From: Blasia pusilla
Lineage: Eukaryota; Marchantiophyta; Marchantiopsida; Blasiales
Reading direction: 5' to 3'
DNA: 64,000 bases
Assembly: GCA_050084515.1 (NCBI GenBank)
Contig: CM114271.1
Span: 35,650,001 to 35,714,000 of the forward strand
The translations under genes were made by a program, and so were the position numbers. Of this stretch, positions 49,805-60,952 are shown piece by piece (position 1 is the first letter of the stretch; the number at the start of each line of letters is the position of its first letter). Under the pieces are notes generated by a model, which saw nothing but the letters and a program-made list of their open reading frames with translations, had not been told where the DNA came from and made no database searches.

Positions 49805-52800
49805 GCAAGCTTCATTGACTCGAGTAGTCGGTGCAGAAGCTGTTGAATCTACGTGTTAGGATCATCGGTCATATGGCGCAAGAGAATGAAAACCGGCTTA
49901 TCGTCATAAAGCTAGATGACATAGAGACGGAAAAGATAGGAATGGTTTGCAATCTTTACAGGTGGCTTATAACAGGAATCCTCAAACCCTTTGGCCGAGA
50001 GGAAGGAAGTACTAGGCCATCAATCGTCTCCTGTATTCAGTTTTCCAGGCAAAGCTCGACAGGATTGGATAAAAGGAGTAGACGTGATATCATAATTTTA
50101 TTGCAAAAGCTGTCTTCAAGATTCGTGGAACGTTTCCTACATGCTGAAAGTCGAACACAAAGAGCCAGCCTAAGAAATAACTACAGGAGACATAAACTCA
50201 TTATCATAATCGATCGAAAGTCTCATTAAGAGCTTCTAAATTATCAGAGACATCAAACTTTAAACCATCGCTCCAGCGCGTGAATGTAATGGTGAGGTCT
50301 AGTTGTCTGACTTCAGGATCTTAGAATCATACCTTTTGATATAGAAGCACACCAAATGACTCATTGTTGTGAAGAGAGGAACATGTACCAGAGAGATTGT
50401 GTTGATTGTGCACAGGTGCAGGTCATTTTTCCCGTCCATGAATCGTAATTCTAAACTCTAAACTTTCCGCTGTATAACTAGTTAATGCACAGTTTCAGGT
50501 ATTCGCCGTGCAGATCAGGATAGTTGAGTGGAACATAGGCTTGCCCTCAACAATAGTGAAAAAGTGTATGTTCAATAATTCGTGCAATGTAGAGAAAATG
50601 TTTTGCTGCTTGTAGAGTTGTAAGGCCGGCATTATGTAGACTTATCCTCATCAGTTAAATCGGAAATTAATTGATTCCTTACCAAACCTTGGATTTTGCT
50701 CGCTCAGAGAGCAGGCGTTCACATATCTTTTGTTATGTTACGGGGCGCCAGGGATCAGGAGATGAGTGCCAGCCGCCAAAGCTGCTTATGGGAAGGCATG
50801 CACGATCATTGGTCCATACCAATTTTCATGTCCTGTGAGGAATCGTATACACTATACTGGAATGCAGTGAAGGTTTAGGTACACATCTCAATCATCGTGG
50901 ATCTATAGTACAAATACGGCCAAAAGATCTCATGGAGCCCCTCCTTAATTTTTTCTCTTCCACAGATCAAGTACTTCTTCCCACATACGAACATTTACCG
51001 CCCCTGAGCTTTTATCAGCTGCGAGCACGTGACCCGTTTTTCATTGGGAAATTCCGACAATTCCACTTGGTATGTTGTTTTTTTTGTATATGAACCCAGC
51101 AATTGGAGCTCCATTGTGAGAAGAAGCCGAAAAAGTCCGAGAGCGAACTCAGTTTATGGATGAAACGGAAGCCTGCCAATGTAGAGAAAGTACGAATGCG
51201 GAGGGAGCTGCTTAGCACATGGAGCTGGCAGCAATTACTGATTCATAAGATGGATCGTTTGCGACAATTGCAAGGTTTTAAGAGGGTATTGAGTTGTCAT
51301 ACTTCTACTTGTAGTTCTTCACATTATGACACTGAAGAAATTGAATTGGATTCCAGTACAGGGCTTTTGTTTTTTGGAATGGTGAAGGCCATTGAAGAGG
51401 TAGGTGTGCTCTATTGAATGCGAGGGCAGGATGGAAGGATGGAAGAATCTTGGAAGAACGAACAGGCTTTGCGTTGGAGGTTACGTTCTTGAATTTTTGT
51501 TTGATTGGTCCTTGAAGGATGCAGACGTTAAGAGTTCGTCAATCGAGTTCAGCAGTTCCTCCAATGGCCTGATGATAACACAGCAAGAAGAATAAACAGG
51601 CAATGGAAAGAATTCTTCCAGGAGAGATTCGAGCCACAATATTAATGTTATGATAGCTGTGCGGGAGTATCATTGAGTACTGCGCTCAACGATACTGTAC
51701 ACATTAAGTAGTGCCTGTCGTAGCCTTGCGACCAGAGACTCCCGGTTGGTCGCATAGCCTTGCAACCATAGGTTGGACGGTGCTAGAGACTGGGATGGGA
51801 GTAGAGAGAGGAGGGAGACACTCTCATAAAGGCTGATTGCTGACCGCTCTCATATTGTGTTGGTGAGGAGATTCCAAGTGTCAACCAGGAAGCTCTTTAT
51901 AACGCCATCTACTCTACCTGATTGGGATCCCCTATACACATTACTTACCAGTGCAGCAGCTTTGGGCATCTACGCTGCTGAATGTTTGGACAGTTCTGGT
52001 GTTACTTGCTTAGCAAAATCAGCATATGCTTCTGCTCTGTGTGTCATGAGTTTTGTGCAGGAGACCGAGTAGTGACTAGAAGTTCGACGAGAGAAAAGAG
52101 GAAGAAGGTATACCTGCAAAACTTAGAAATAGTCTGTGGTCTGGTGTTAGAAGATGGAGCCAGAAGGCTTGTTTTTGTCAACTGTGTCCAGATGCAGAAA
52201 ACAAAGTGTAGTTCCTGGTAACCTGATCGTTTTGTTGCAGGCTTCCACTCTGTTCATCATGAGTTGAGATGTGGATCGATCATCGCTTTGCATTTTATGT
52301 CCTTGCCATGCATCTTTTCTTCGGAACATCGTACTCATGTTTCTCTTGGCTTTGGACCATCAGGCTCTGTCAATTCATATTTCCATCACCGCTTCCTCCA
52401 TCGGATGAATGAGGACATCTCATGATCTCAATGTCATTTGATTGATGACAGAGCTTGCTATCAACGACAGCGAGTTGGGATCAGCTAGTTCTCGAAAGTG
52501 AGAAGGACTGCCTACTGATGGCCTTTCTGCCAAGCAACAGCATAAGCCACTGAGGTGCGCGCTTGCAATATTCTATGTGATAGCTTCTTTTCACATGTTC
52601 CTCCACTGCTCCATCCAAAGCCCCTCAACGGTTTCATCTGGGATCTTTTGTCTGCGGGGCAAACACCGCTACACTGTCATTATCCAAAGGTGTGCAATCA
52701 CTCAAAGCAAGGAGCCAGCTTAAAAGTGCTGCCAGTAGAGTTTTGACTTACTTGATCGAAGTGCAAGTAGAGGGGCATCAATCAAGTTTTGGTCACGATA

Positions 52801-55800
52801 CCTTGCTCACTCCAGGGTGGGGTAATATTCAGCTAACAACAGATGACGTATATGATCACGGAACTGAAAGTGTAGAAGGCGACATTGCTTTGATCCCAGG
52901 CACCGATGGTAAGTGTAGAGCTGATGTGATTTATGTTGAAGGAAGCTCTGTTGGAAATACTTCAAAGTTTCATCGTTGTCGTGATTCGTCGATATCGCCG
53001 GCAGGTACATTTTGATGACAGTTGGTTGTACATTTTCGACATCGAACATGGATGTCTGTGTACCGCATTAAGTATCTGTCATAAGTTGGAACGAGCCTCA
53101 AATCAAGATCTTATGAAGTTGACCTCAAGATGACGTTTAGTTGAACAGTTCGTAGCTCCGCAGTCGAATACGGCATTACAATACTAGCTAGCCTTGTAAA
53201 AAGCAAATGAGAAGAAAGCAACACATGAGATGGACAGAGTCTTTTGAGCTTACCGATAGAACTTTCATATCCTGCTCAACAGCGCGTCGGGATGCAAGAT
53301 CGCAAGCGCTTGCGCAATTTCTCACACCCTCTTGTTTGTGAGATTTCAGGGACTATTTCACCTTCACTCCGGCAATCCCGATGGACATTGCAGCACAGAT
53401 TTGAATGAAGACTTATTTCACCAATTTTCGTGAATTCAGGTCTCTTGTCATGAACGCCACGAAAGTAACAATGATAGTAACAAATGACACGAAAGCAACA
53501 AAGTAACCTGCTGTTGTAACGTTAATGGCTTCCAAAACCAATCAACATCAAGTTGTAGGCTTCATTCAAATAGCACCGCCAATGTGACACAATTTCAACT
53601 AGATTCCTGCTCATATGTGCTCGTCGTCACCACTCATCCGTTACCCCGGTAAGTTACCACGATGCCCTGGCTCCAGGAGAAGGCCTTGCGTTGTAGCATT
53701 CAACTTCGGTTGTAGTTTTCCGAATAGACAAATGCAACTGCGCAATTGCAATTGCGCTTCAAACTGAAAGATGAGTAGGGAGAGGGTAGGTGTAGACCAA
53801 ACAAGCGCGATAGACACCGGAGGATGGAGGCAAGTGCTTCATTCGCGATACGGCTGTATTGGACGTCGAATCTTGGCACCTGCTGCTTGCGCATGCGCAA
53901 CATGGCAAGCGATGGTTTGGACCAGGTGTACTATGAGACGTACTTTTCTAGAGCGAATTCCACATTTTAGATGGCAAGTACTTACAGGTTGTTTGCAGAG
54001 TGTAGTCTTGCACGATGGAGCCATCGAAGACTCGTCGGCCTGCCTCGGAGATCTCATCAATGAGGGTAAGAATTTCGTATCCTGCTATCGCCAGTGAGTC
54101 CAATTTCTATCATCGAGCAGATTCGTAGGTTCTCACGAATCATTTGGTCGGCGAGAGTCTTACAAAAGTTCTAATCCTTGCAAGGTGTCAGCGTGTGAAG
54201 CCAGAGCTGTTCGTGTTCCGTGATATCTTTACACACGAGAGATTACTCGAAAGAGTGTTTCTGTCTTGAAACGTTAACATAGTCTTTGACTGGGAAACAC
54301 CTTCGTGGCCATCGGCTGAACTTTTCAAAAAAAAATTCTTCTTTCTTCACTTATTGTCTTTTGATATCACCGATCTCCGCCTCATTCTTGCGCTGTTTTC
54401 TCCGTGAGTCAGCTGATCTGCTGTAGGGTCTTGGTATCGGTGGAAAACGCATGTCGGGGACGACATTGGTTAAGTTTTCTCGAAGGGACTAGCTCCTGAC
54501 AACCTCTACAGCATGACATCGGCTCAGAGTACAAAGTAGCTCAGGATTCCGGAGCTGAGGAGTGTCTAAACGTCGGGAATGGCATCCTCCCTTTCGATTT
54601 CTCCATAATATCAACTTTTACTTGTAGACGAAACGGAAACGGTACGACCATATTAATGTCGTGTGAATCGAGATGTTTCAACTTTTTCACCGCTGAAATT
54701 ACGAGGGCATACGCTCAAAAAGTATGATTGTATCATAGTCGGGAGGAAATTCAGGGACGATGATCAAGGTTTTCTATGTGCACTAGATGCCCTGAGGCCA
54801 GATCTATATACGGCGAAGTGATTTGCTGCTTTTATCTGACGAACACTTCAATCATAAGGTTGGAAGCACACGCTCTGCCTAGATATAGCGCCCCGTTGAC
54901 TTTAAATTATCGAGCCATTCTCTTTGGGGAATGATTGTTATGTTATATTACTTGAAGGTCTGTAATAATGTTGAATTGTGAGCCGCCGTATGTCTACTAT
55001 ATCGATATTCTTTTCGAAAGTGCTTGACGAATGCGAATGTGTCGAAAATTCTTTCATCGACTGGACCGCATAGGAAGGAGAAGATCTCTACATAGGCACC
55101 TATTTCAATAAAGCGACTGACAGCACAATTGCATATGACGGGTAAAATACTCGCTCTTTTCGCTGCACGAGAGCTCAGTTCTGTTGATCTAGCGCTTGAC
55201 CACAAAAGTTTATGCATTGATCACTTATCTTCGTTCAAAGAGTGCAGCGTCGTCACCTTGTGCGACAGCTTCTGTTGTGCACATGCCGCGACCTGGGAGA
55301 GACGCTGACGAGTCATCTCCCGTGTCCGTCTGGAGGCAGAGGCAGACGGTGCATCGACCCGCCACATCTCTCAGACAACCTCTCCACATCAGTTTCAAGG
55401 TTTCCGCTCAAGCGTCGGTGTGCTGGCTCCACGAGCAACGAACTTGATGTGCTTATCCTGCCACTGAACCTAACTGTATGAGGTGAATAAGATCAGGCCA
55501 GGCTTGCTCGTTCACATCAGATGGATTGGCAAAAGTTGCAGTTTGCAAGTTCAGGAATGGCCGCAGCGCAGAGTGCTTTTCACCCTCATTCTCCAAGACT
55601 CCTGAATATTTGGTAATTCAGGCTGACCTACTCTTTGTTGCTCTTGGACTTCACGAAATAGTTGGTGCGAAATTGTGATCGTATTTAGTCTAGGCCTTGG
55701 AATCGTCACACAGACTGATAGACAGACAGATTGAGCAGTAGTCCTACAGTCTATGAACAACGCAGAAAAGAATCCTCACATGCATTCGTTTTGTCGATTT

Positions 55801-56506
55801 CACAGCTCATGCTAGTCCGCTTGAGACTACCTTACGAAGGCCCGGTCCAGATAAGCTCCAGCGTCGTCACCGGGCCACGGATCGCAATTTCTCTCCATTG
55901 CGAAAGGTCACGCGCATCTGGACGGGGGAGCTGCGATCTTCTACAGACTCGCTCATCCTCTTCAGTTTCGTAGACTATCTTATTCTTGACGGGTAAGCCC
56001 TGGCGCCATACGTGCGCAGATTATTTCATTATACCGCATGATTCCAATTCCATCCACTTCCGCGTGTCCACCGGTCAGACCTGCAAGCGCACGCGCGTTT
56101 GAACTTTGAAGAGCCGCACCCATGTGCGTCGACCAATACGCAAGATGACAGAGGTGACTGATGAAATCACGCACATTCTCGGATATGCACTACCTCGAAT
56201 GCTTCACGGATATGCTTGCAGGGAATCCCATCATCGGATATGCCTGTTATGAATCCCATGATCGGATATACCACTGCCTGCCTACGATACGCGTGTCTTG
56301 CGACATAAGCGGATGTACTTGTCCAAGCATATCCCGGGGACAGAAATGGGATACTACAGTATTACTACAGTATCCTCTTTCTTCCTCCTTTCCGGGGTCA
56401 ACTTTTTTTTAATAAATAAATTTATATGTTTCAAATTTTTTTAAAGATGGCGAGCGAATTTGGGGTATTTTAAGGAAATTGAGTACAATTCCAAAGACTA
56501 GGCATA
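49805..56506. other. long tract without recognisable gene
   Basis: Several plus-strand frames sit next to plausible splice sites, notably 51103-51417 (basic start, then EEIELDSSTGLLFFGM) flanked by an acceptor-like tgaacccag and a donor-like gaag|aggtaggt, then 51404-51595, 51857-52072 and 52692-53015. I recognise no domain and could not join them in phase. They may be exons of an unknown gene or a spliced noncoding RNA. The remainder to 56.5 kb has short frames only. Confidence 0.3.
56223..56272. repeat. 28-bp direct repeat
   Basis: gaatcccatcatcggatatg at 56223 is repeated as gaatcccatgatcggatata at 56251. Confidence 0.8.
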
Positions 56507-56694
56507 TCTATATTATTAAGAGAGTATGGGGTTAAGGAAATTGGTGTTGACATTTGTCCAACATAAATTTGTCCTTTCAAACCCTTCTATTGTTGACAAG
56601 TGTTTAAGGAGTGCTTAAATTAGAAGGACCAAAGACTTAAAGGGTGCCAAGGAAATGTTCTTCTCGGCGGTGCGTAGCACCGGCATCATAGTAG
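56507..56694 (+). mobile_element. non-autonomous Helitron, 188 bp
   Basis: The element starts tctatattattaagagag after an A and ends ...catagtag before a T. The 3' part has the hairpin cggtgc-gta-gcaccg about nine bases ahead of the end. The terminal tetranucleotide is GTAG where the other two copies have CTAG. The 5' end aligns with the elements at 7062 (minus) and 13622. Confidence 0.75.
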
Positions 56695-56866
56695 TGTTTT
56701 TTGTACTTTGGACTAGTGTAGAGCCTATGCTATGGAGGGAGAAATAGTCATATTGCTCATAAACATTTTCTTGCCCATTGAGTGTTTTGTGTAAAGTGAA
56801 GAGACTCTTGTGAATTACTAAGCCATCCTCCCTTAATAGAAGAGATTCATGTAGGGTTTACAAAGA

Positions 56867-57541
56867 TTATTTAGGATCCCCCTTACGAATTGTATGCTCT
56901 TCTAAAGGGTTGTTAAAAGCAGTGCTCTTTATCACATCTGAGTAGCCGATAGGCCGAGATCTATCGTGGATAGGCGTAGGAGCCAGCGGACTATCTTGAG
57001 TGTAACTTTGTCCCACGGTGTCGGATGAGGTTGAGGATAGGTCCATTGTGTCAGGGTACTGAACCTGGAGTAAGCTGTAGGTACGCTTTACTCCGAAATG
57101 TCCCAACTCCTCATGGGCATGTCGCACTATACGTGCTCGCTGGGAAGGATGAGGTACCACTCGTATCCTACCATCTCCCCATACCCGCAAAATATGAGTC
57201 CCCTCCCACCTGAACCTCTTGGCTCTCTGTAGGATCCGATCCCGCTCCCTAGCACTCATTGTACTCGCAATGACGCTAGTGCGCAAGAACTCCACAACCT
57301 CCACATCGTCATGGATATCACGACCACCTGTCGCCTCCTCACTAACCTCCGGATCCAAAGACTCATCATCCAACCCCACCACTGGAGTCATCACCTGTGG
57401 CTTACCTGCCATAGTTAACCAACAAAGATAGGCAGATGCATGCCATCCGGGCACCATCTCCTCATCACTCTCTCCGTGCCATCGAGCTCCTGTGTCGTCT
57501 CTCTGACTCGGACATGGTTTACGACTCAACCCATCCGCATC
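56867..57541 (-). pseudogene. Ty3/gypsy linker and N-terminal half of integrase zinc-binding domain
   Basis: This continues the RNase H frame after a stop: DADGLSRKPCPSQRDDTG, a long acidic linker (EVSEEATGGRDIHDD), then RVWGDGRIRVVPHPSQRARI and VRHAHEELGHFGVKRTYSLL. The last piece is the histidine half of the H2C2 zinc-binding domain that opens Ty3/gypsy integrases. The cysteine half is missing here: after VQY (about 57058) the sequence turns into an unrelated S/T/D-rich stretch that stays open to 56867. The cysteine half (CIVC) is found on the plus strand at about 58716. The frame carries no stop within this part. It is an inverted, disconnected piece of one polyprotein. Confidence 0.85.
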
Positions 57542-57862
57542 CTAGTTCAGCCGACCTAGCCTATGAACCACCTCAAACTCATACTCCTGTAGTAATAGAG
57601 CCCACCTCCACTTGGAAAGCTTTCCCGTAAGCTTGTCGGACTTCATCAACCACCTCAACGGCTGATGATCAGTGATAAGTGTGAAAGGGTTTCCGAATAA
57701 ATAGCACCTGAAATGTGCCACGGCCCACACTGCAGCCAAGCACTCTCCCTCGTAGGAGCTGTACTTCGCCTCTGCAATGTTGTTTGATCGGCTCGCGTAA
57801 GCCACAACGAACTCCCTCTCCTCATCATCCCTCTGAGTAAGCACTGGTCCTAGACCCAACAT
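57542..57862 (-). pseudogene. Ty3/gypsy RNase H domain, disrupted
   Basis: The frame includes REFVVAYASRSNNIAEAKYS, SYEGECLAAVWAVAHFRCYL, FTLITDHQPLRWLMKSDKLT and SKWRWALLLQEYEFEVVHRL. These are the successive blocks of the RNase H domain of Ty3/gypsy polyproteins, including the conserved YxxxExExLAxVWA and TDHxxLxWL motifs. It ends at TAG (57544-57542), which falls inside an otherwise continuous ...GRLN-stop-DADGLSRK, so the stop is a mutation and not the natural end. Upstream it is separated from the reverse transcriptase by a further stop and a frame change at 57.86-57.98 kb. Confidence 0.9.
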
Positions 57863-58683
57863 GCTCCAATCCGTAAGTAACTGGAATTGGCAACCCCTAA
57901 GCGGTCTTGTAAAATGGGTGAGGACGTCAACCTGTCCTTGAGCTCCTGAAATGCTCGCTTCTGATCATCTCCCCACAACCAAACCTAATCAAGTCTCGTC
58001 AACAAGGTCAAAGACTTTGCGATCGCACTAAAATCCTTGACATACCGTCGATAGAAGTTCGCCAGTCCAAGAAATGCTCGGACTTGACTCACATCTGTAG
58101 GGCGTGGAATCTGCGCAATAGCCTCTACCTTCGTCTGCTGAACGCCTAACCCACTCGGGTATATGGTGTGTCCCAAGTACTCAATCTGCTTCTGAAAGAA
58201 TCTGCACTTGCCTGGATGTAACTTTAGTCCATGTAACTGCAATCGCCGAAACACCTCCTCCAAGTGTCGCTCATGCTCCTCAACCGTGGAACTGAAGATA
58301 AGAATATCATCTATGTAACATCGTACAAAATCCAAGCCAGCCAGAATCCTATCCATCACTCTCTGAAACTCTGCATGCGCGTTCTTCAACCCAAATGGTA
58401 AGAACCGCCACTGATACAAGCAATCTCTCCCGAATCGATCTATCCCCCAGAATGCTATCTTCTCGTTGTCTTCCAACCTGATAGGAAGCTGATGATAGCC
58501 AACACAGAGATCTAAAGTACTGAAGATCTTTGCATGCCCTACCGCATCAAAGATCTCCTCAAGAGTAGGCATGGCGTACCGATCTGACCTCGTCTATCGG
58601 TTGATAGGACGGTAATCTCCACACATCCGCCTATCCGTCCAATTGCCATACATATCCTTCTTCGTCGGCATGACTGTGGCAGA
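57863..58683 (-). pseudogene. Ty3/gypsy reverse transcriptase, disrupted
   Basis: The domain begins SATVMPTKKDMYGN at 58683, continues RRMCGDYRPINR, hits TAG at 58596-58594, then runs TRSDRYAMPTLEEIFD, STLDLCVGYHQLPI, WRFLPFGLKNAHAEFQRVMD, CYIDDILIFSSTVEEHERHL and YLGHTIYPSGLGV. It closes with FLGLANFYRRYVKDFS and a second TAG at 57987-57985, after which VWLWGDDQKRAFQELKDRL is still readable before a frame change. The catalytic YIDD box is intact. The order is the usual RT order of gypsy elements. The 5' end of the domain meets the plus-strand integrase piece head to head at about 58680, so no protease or gag is attached here. Confidence 0.93.
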
Positions 58684-59849
58684 TGCATACTGGGGTACAG
58701 CGGTTTGTGGCTAGATGTATAGTATGTGACAGAGTGCGAGCATCCTTCAATACTCCCACTCCGCAGTTATATCCTTTGCCGATTATGGGTTTAGGTTATC
58801 GATGGAGTTTAGACTTTGCGGGACCTTTGCCATTGACGGGGCGTCATCATAGGTACGTGTTGGTCATGGTGGAGCATTTCTCCAAGTGGATAGAGTTGGT
58901 GGCACTACCAAACAAGGCGAGCAAGGGAACAGCTTATGCGTTTCTAGATCGTGTGCTTAGTCACTTTGGTGCACCGGCGGAGGTGTTGACTGACCAGGGT
59001 ACCGATTTCAGGGGAGAGTTTCAAGCCTTGTGTGATCAGGCACTGATAGATCACCGCACCACGTCCAGAGATCATCCTGAGGCGGATGGGTTGGCGGAGA
59101 GAGTGGTACAGACGGTGAAGAGAGGATTGCGCAAGTATGGCTTGCAGCGGGGACAGTTGAGGGAGTGGGACCTACAATTGCCATGGTTGGCCATGGGTTA
59201 TCACTTTAGTCGGCAGGCATCCTTGGCGTCATTTTCACCGTACTTTTTGCTCTTTGGGAGAGAGCCAGATTTACCTGCAGCGATTTGACGTGGCATGGCG
59301 GAGGTGTTAGATCTTGATGATCCAGATGTGTGGGTACAAGCATGTTCTCAGAGGGCGGAGGTTTTTCGTAGAGTTATGCCTATGGCCTTTGAGAACTTAG
59401 CTATTGCTCAGCATAGAGATACATTGAGGTACGCGACCATTCATGGAGGAGGTTATCGTCCAGGGATTAGGAGGTTTCATCTTGGAGATTACGTGTATTT
59501 ACAGCAAGCGGCACCCACGACACTAGATGTCAATGCAGGGCGCACGGTCCTACGTGTGCGCAAGGTATTACCGATCGGAGTCCTCATGTTGGAGGGACGG
59601 GATAGTATGGTTTGGAAGGATCATGTGCGCAATTGTGCGCCATGTCATCTTCCGAACGTAGATGGGACGGTGGATCTGAGCTTGGCAGTGGTACCTGCAG
59701 GGTTGAGGTGTATGTTGTGCGGATCTGCGAGGGGTGTAGCCACCATGTTGGTATGTGATGGTTGTTCTCGAGGGTGGCATATGTCATGTCTGACCCCCCC
59801 TCTTGATGTGGTTCCCACATGACGATGGACGTGTCGGAGATGTGTATAG
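58677..59849 (+). pseudogene. Ty3/gypsy integrase with C-terminal PHD finger, two internal stops
   Basis: The frame opens WQMHTGVQRFVARCIVCDRV, the cysteine half of the integrase zinc-binding domain. The catalytic core follows: WSLDFAGPLP (D44 counted from the ATG at 58683), LTDQGTDFRGEF (D104) and HPEADGLAERV (E139), so all three acidic residues are present. TGA at 59286-59288 interrupts PAAI-stop-RGMAEVLDLD; the same frame continues through a GRRFHLGDYVYL-like SH3-type region (RRFHLGDYVYLQQAAP, then VLPIGVLMLEG and WKDHVRNCAPCHL). At 59709 a PHD finger begins: CMLC, CDGC, HMSC, then TGA (59820-59822), then RWTCRRC, completing the C4-H-C3 pattern to 59843. The final stop is TAG 59847-59849. 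PHD fingers read histone tails; here one would sit where chromoviruses carry a chromodomain. Two nonsense codons make this copy inactive unless read through. Confidence 0.92.
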
Positions 59850-59913
59850 GGTAGTAGGTCATGTTAGAGAGATATGATATTTTCTATCTGGAGTTGGGGG
59901 GATCCAACTGCCA

Positions 59914-59927
59914 GCTAGGGGGGTGGT
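59914..59927 (+). other. polypurine tract of gypsy element
   Basis: agctaggggggtgg lies 65 bp downstream of the integrase/PHD stop and immediately before the TG of the LTR. Confidence 0.7.
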
Positions 59928-60062
59928 TGTGTGATCTCCATGCATATGTATGAGTTGATTTTTGTACATGTGTGGATCGACCGTGTGTGGGGAAGATCGG
60001 TGTTGTGTGGTGTAGATGTGACCAGCAATCTATGTTGTGTAGCGATATGTATGCGCACGACA
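59928..60062 (+). repeat. short 3' LTR of gypsy element
   Basis: The LTR begins TGTGTGATCTCC after the polypurine tract and ends ...gcgcacgaCA. The 3' boundary is supported by two other copies in the window (11022 plus, 15193 minus) whose homology stops at the same CA. At 135 bp it is short for a Ty3/gypsy LTR. A TATA-like ggtatatatgg lies outside it, at about 60158. Confidence 0.65.
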
Positions 60063-60952
60063 TCTTCTATAGTGTTGAATCTTTCCTTGCAAGCAACGTA
60101 CATTGATTGTCAACTTCATTGGAGGATGGCAGGAATATAACGATGACTCTGTGAATTGGTATATATGGCAGGTTCTTTTCCTTTTCCAACCCTCCATCAT
60201 ATTCTCCACAAAGTCCTTTCTTCCCTAAAAACTCCAATTAGCACCATGGACTCTCTCCAAGGGTGTGGGCGTTGTGTTTTCCTTGTCTGAAAAGTGAGTA
60301 TTATTCAGCTCACGTTCGGCTTTCAAGTCAAGGACTTTTTAGACTACATCTTGCAACAGAAGTTCAACTATAGCCTTTACCCCTCGCCATAGTGTGAGAA
60401 TACAAAGGATTTATTGCTCCCTTTATTGCCTTGCGCAATAAAGGCTATCGGGATTTGAAATTGGAGTGGACGTTGAAACATGAGACTTGTTTACAAATAA
60501 AAACCAAACTCCAAATTAGACGTGGTCGAAAGTAGGCAAAGTTGCCTAGGTCAGATCGTTCAAATCACGGGATCGAACCATGAGAGTGTGGCACTAGCGT
60601 CAGAATAGATTCCATGAGATTTTTACATAAAGCATTTCGCACTCTCAACACAACCTCCACGGACGCGACCATCTAAACAACAATAAATGTTATCGATTCT
60701 CGGTCTATCAAGAGTCGATGTTTACATGTGTTCCCCTAAAAAATGTGGGGGCACGTGCAAGTGTTGTCATCCTTGTCATAATCAACCACTTCAGGAGTTT
60801 GGAGGAATTTAGATTGACTTCCCACAAATGCATTTTTCCTTCTTCAAATGCAAGTACATGTAACATGGTTATTTAGGATGGACTTCGCATTCTTTACTGC
60901 TATGAGCAGATTTTTCTCCAGTGTTTGATTCTGCACACACACTCTTGCATCT
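60063..60952. other. gene-free spacer
   Basis: No gene or repeat structure was recognised between the gypsy LTR and the Mutator-like remnant. Confidence 0.4.

Noticed and set aside
60550-60620. tRNA-like T-arm on the minus strand (ggttcgatcccgtg)
   Set aside because: The flanking stems do not pair and no acceptor, D or anticodon stem could be built.
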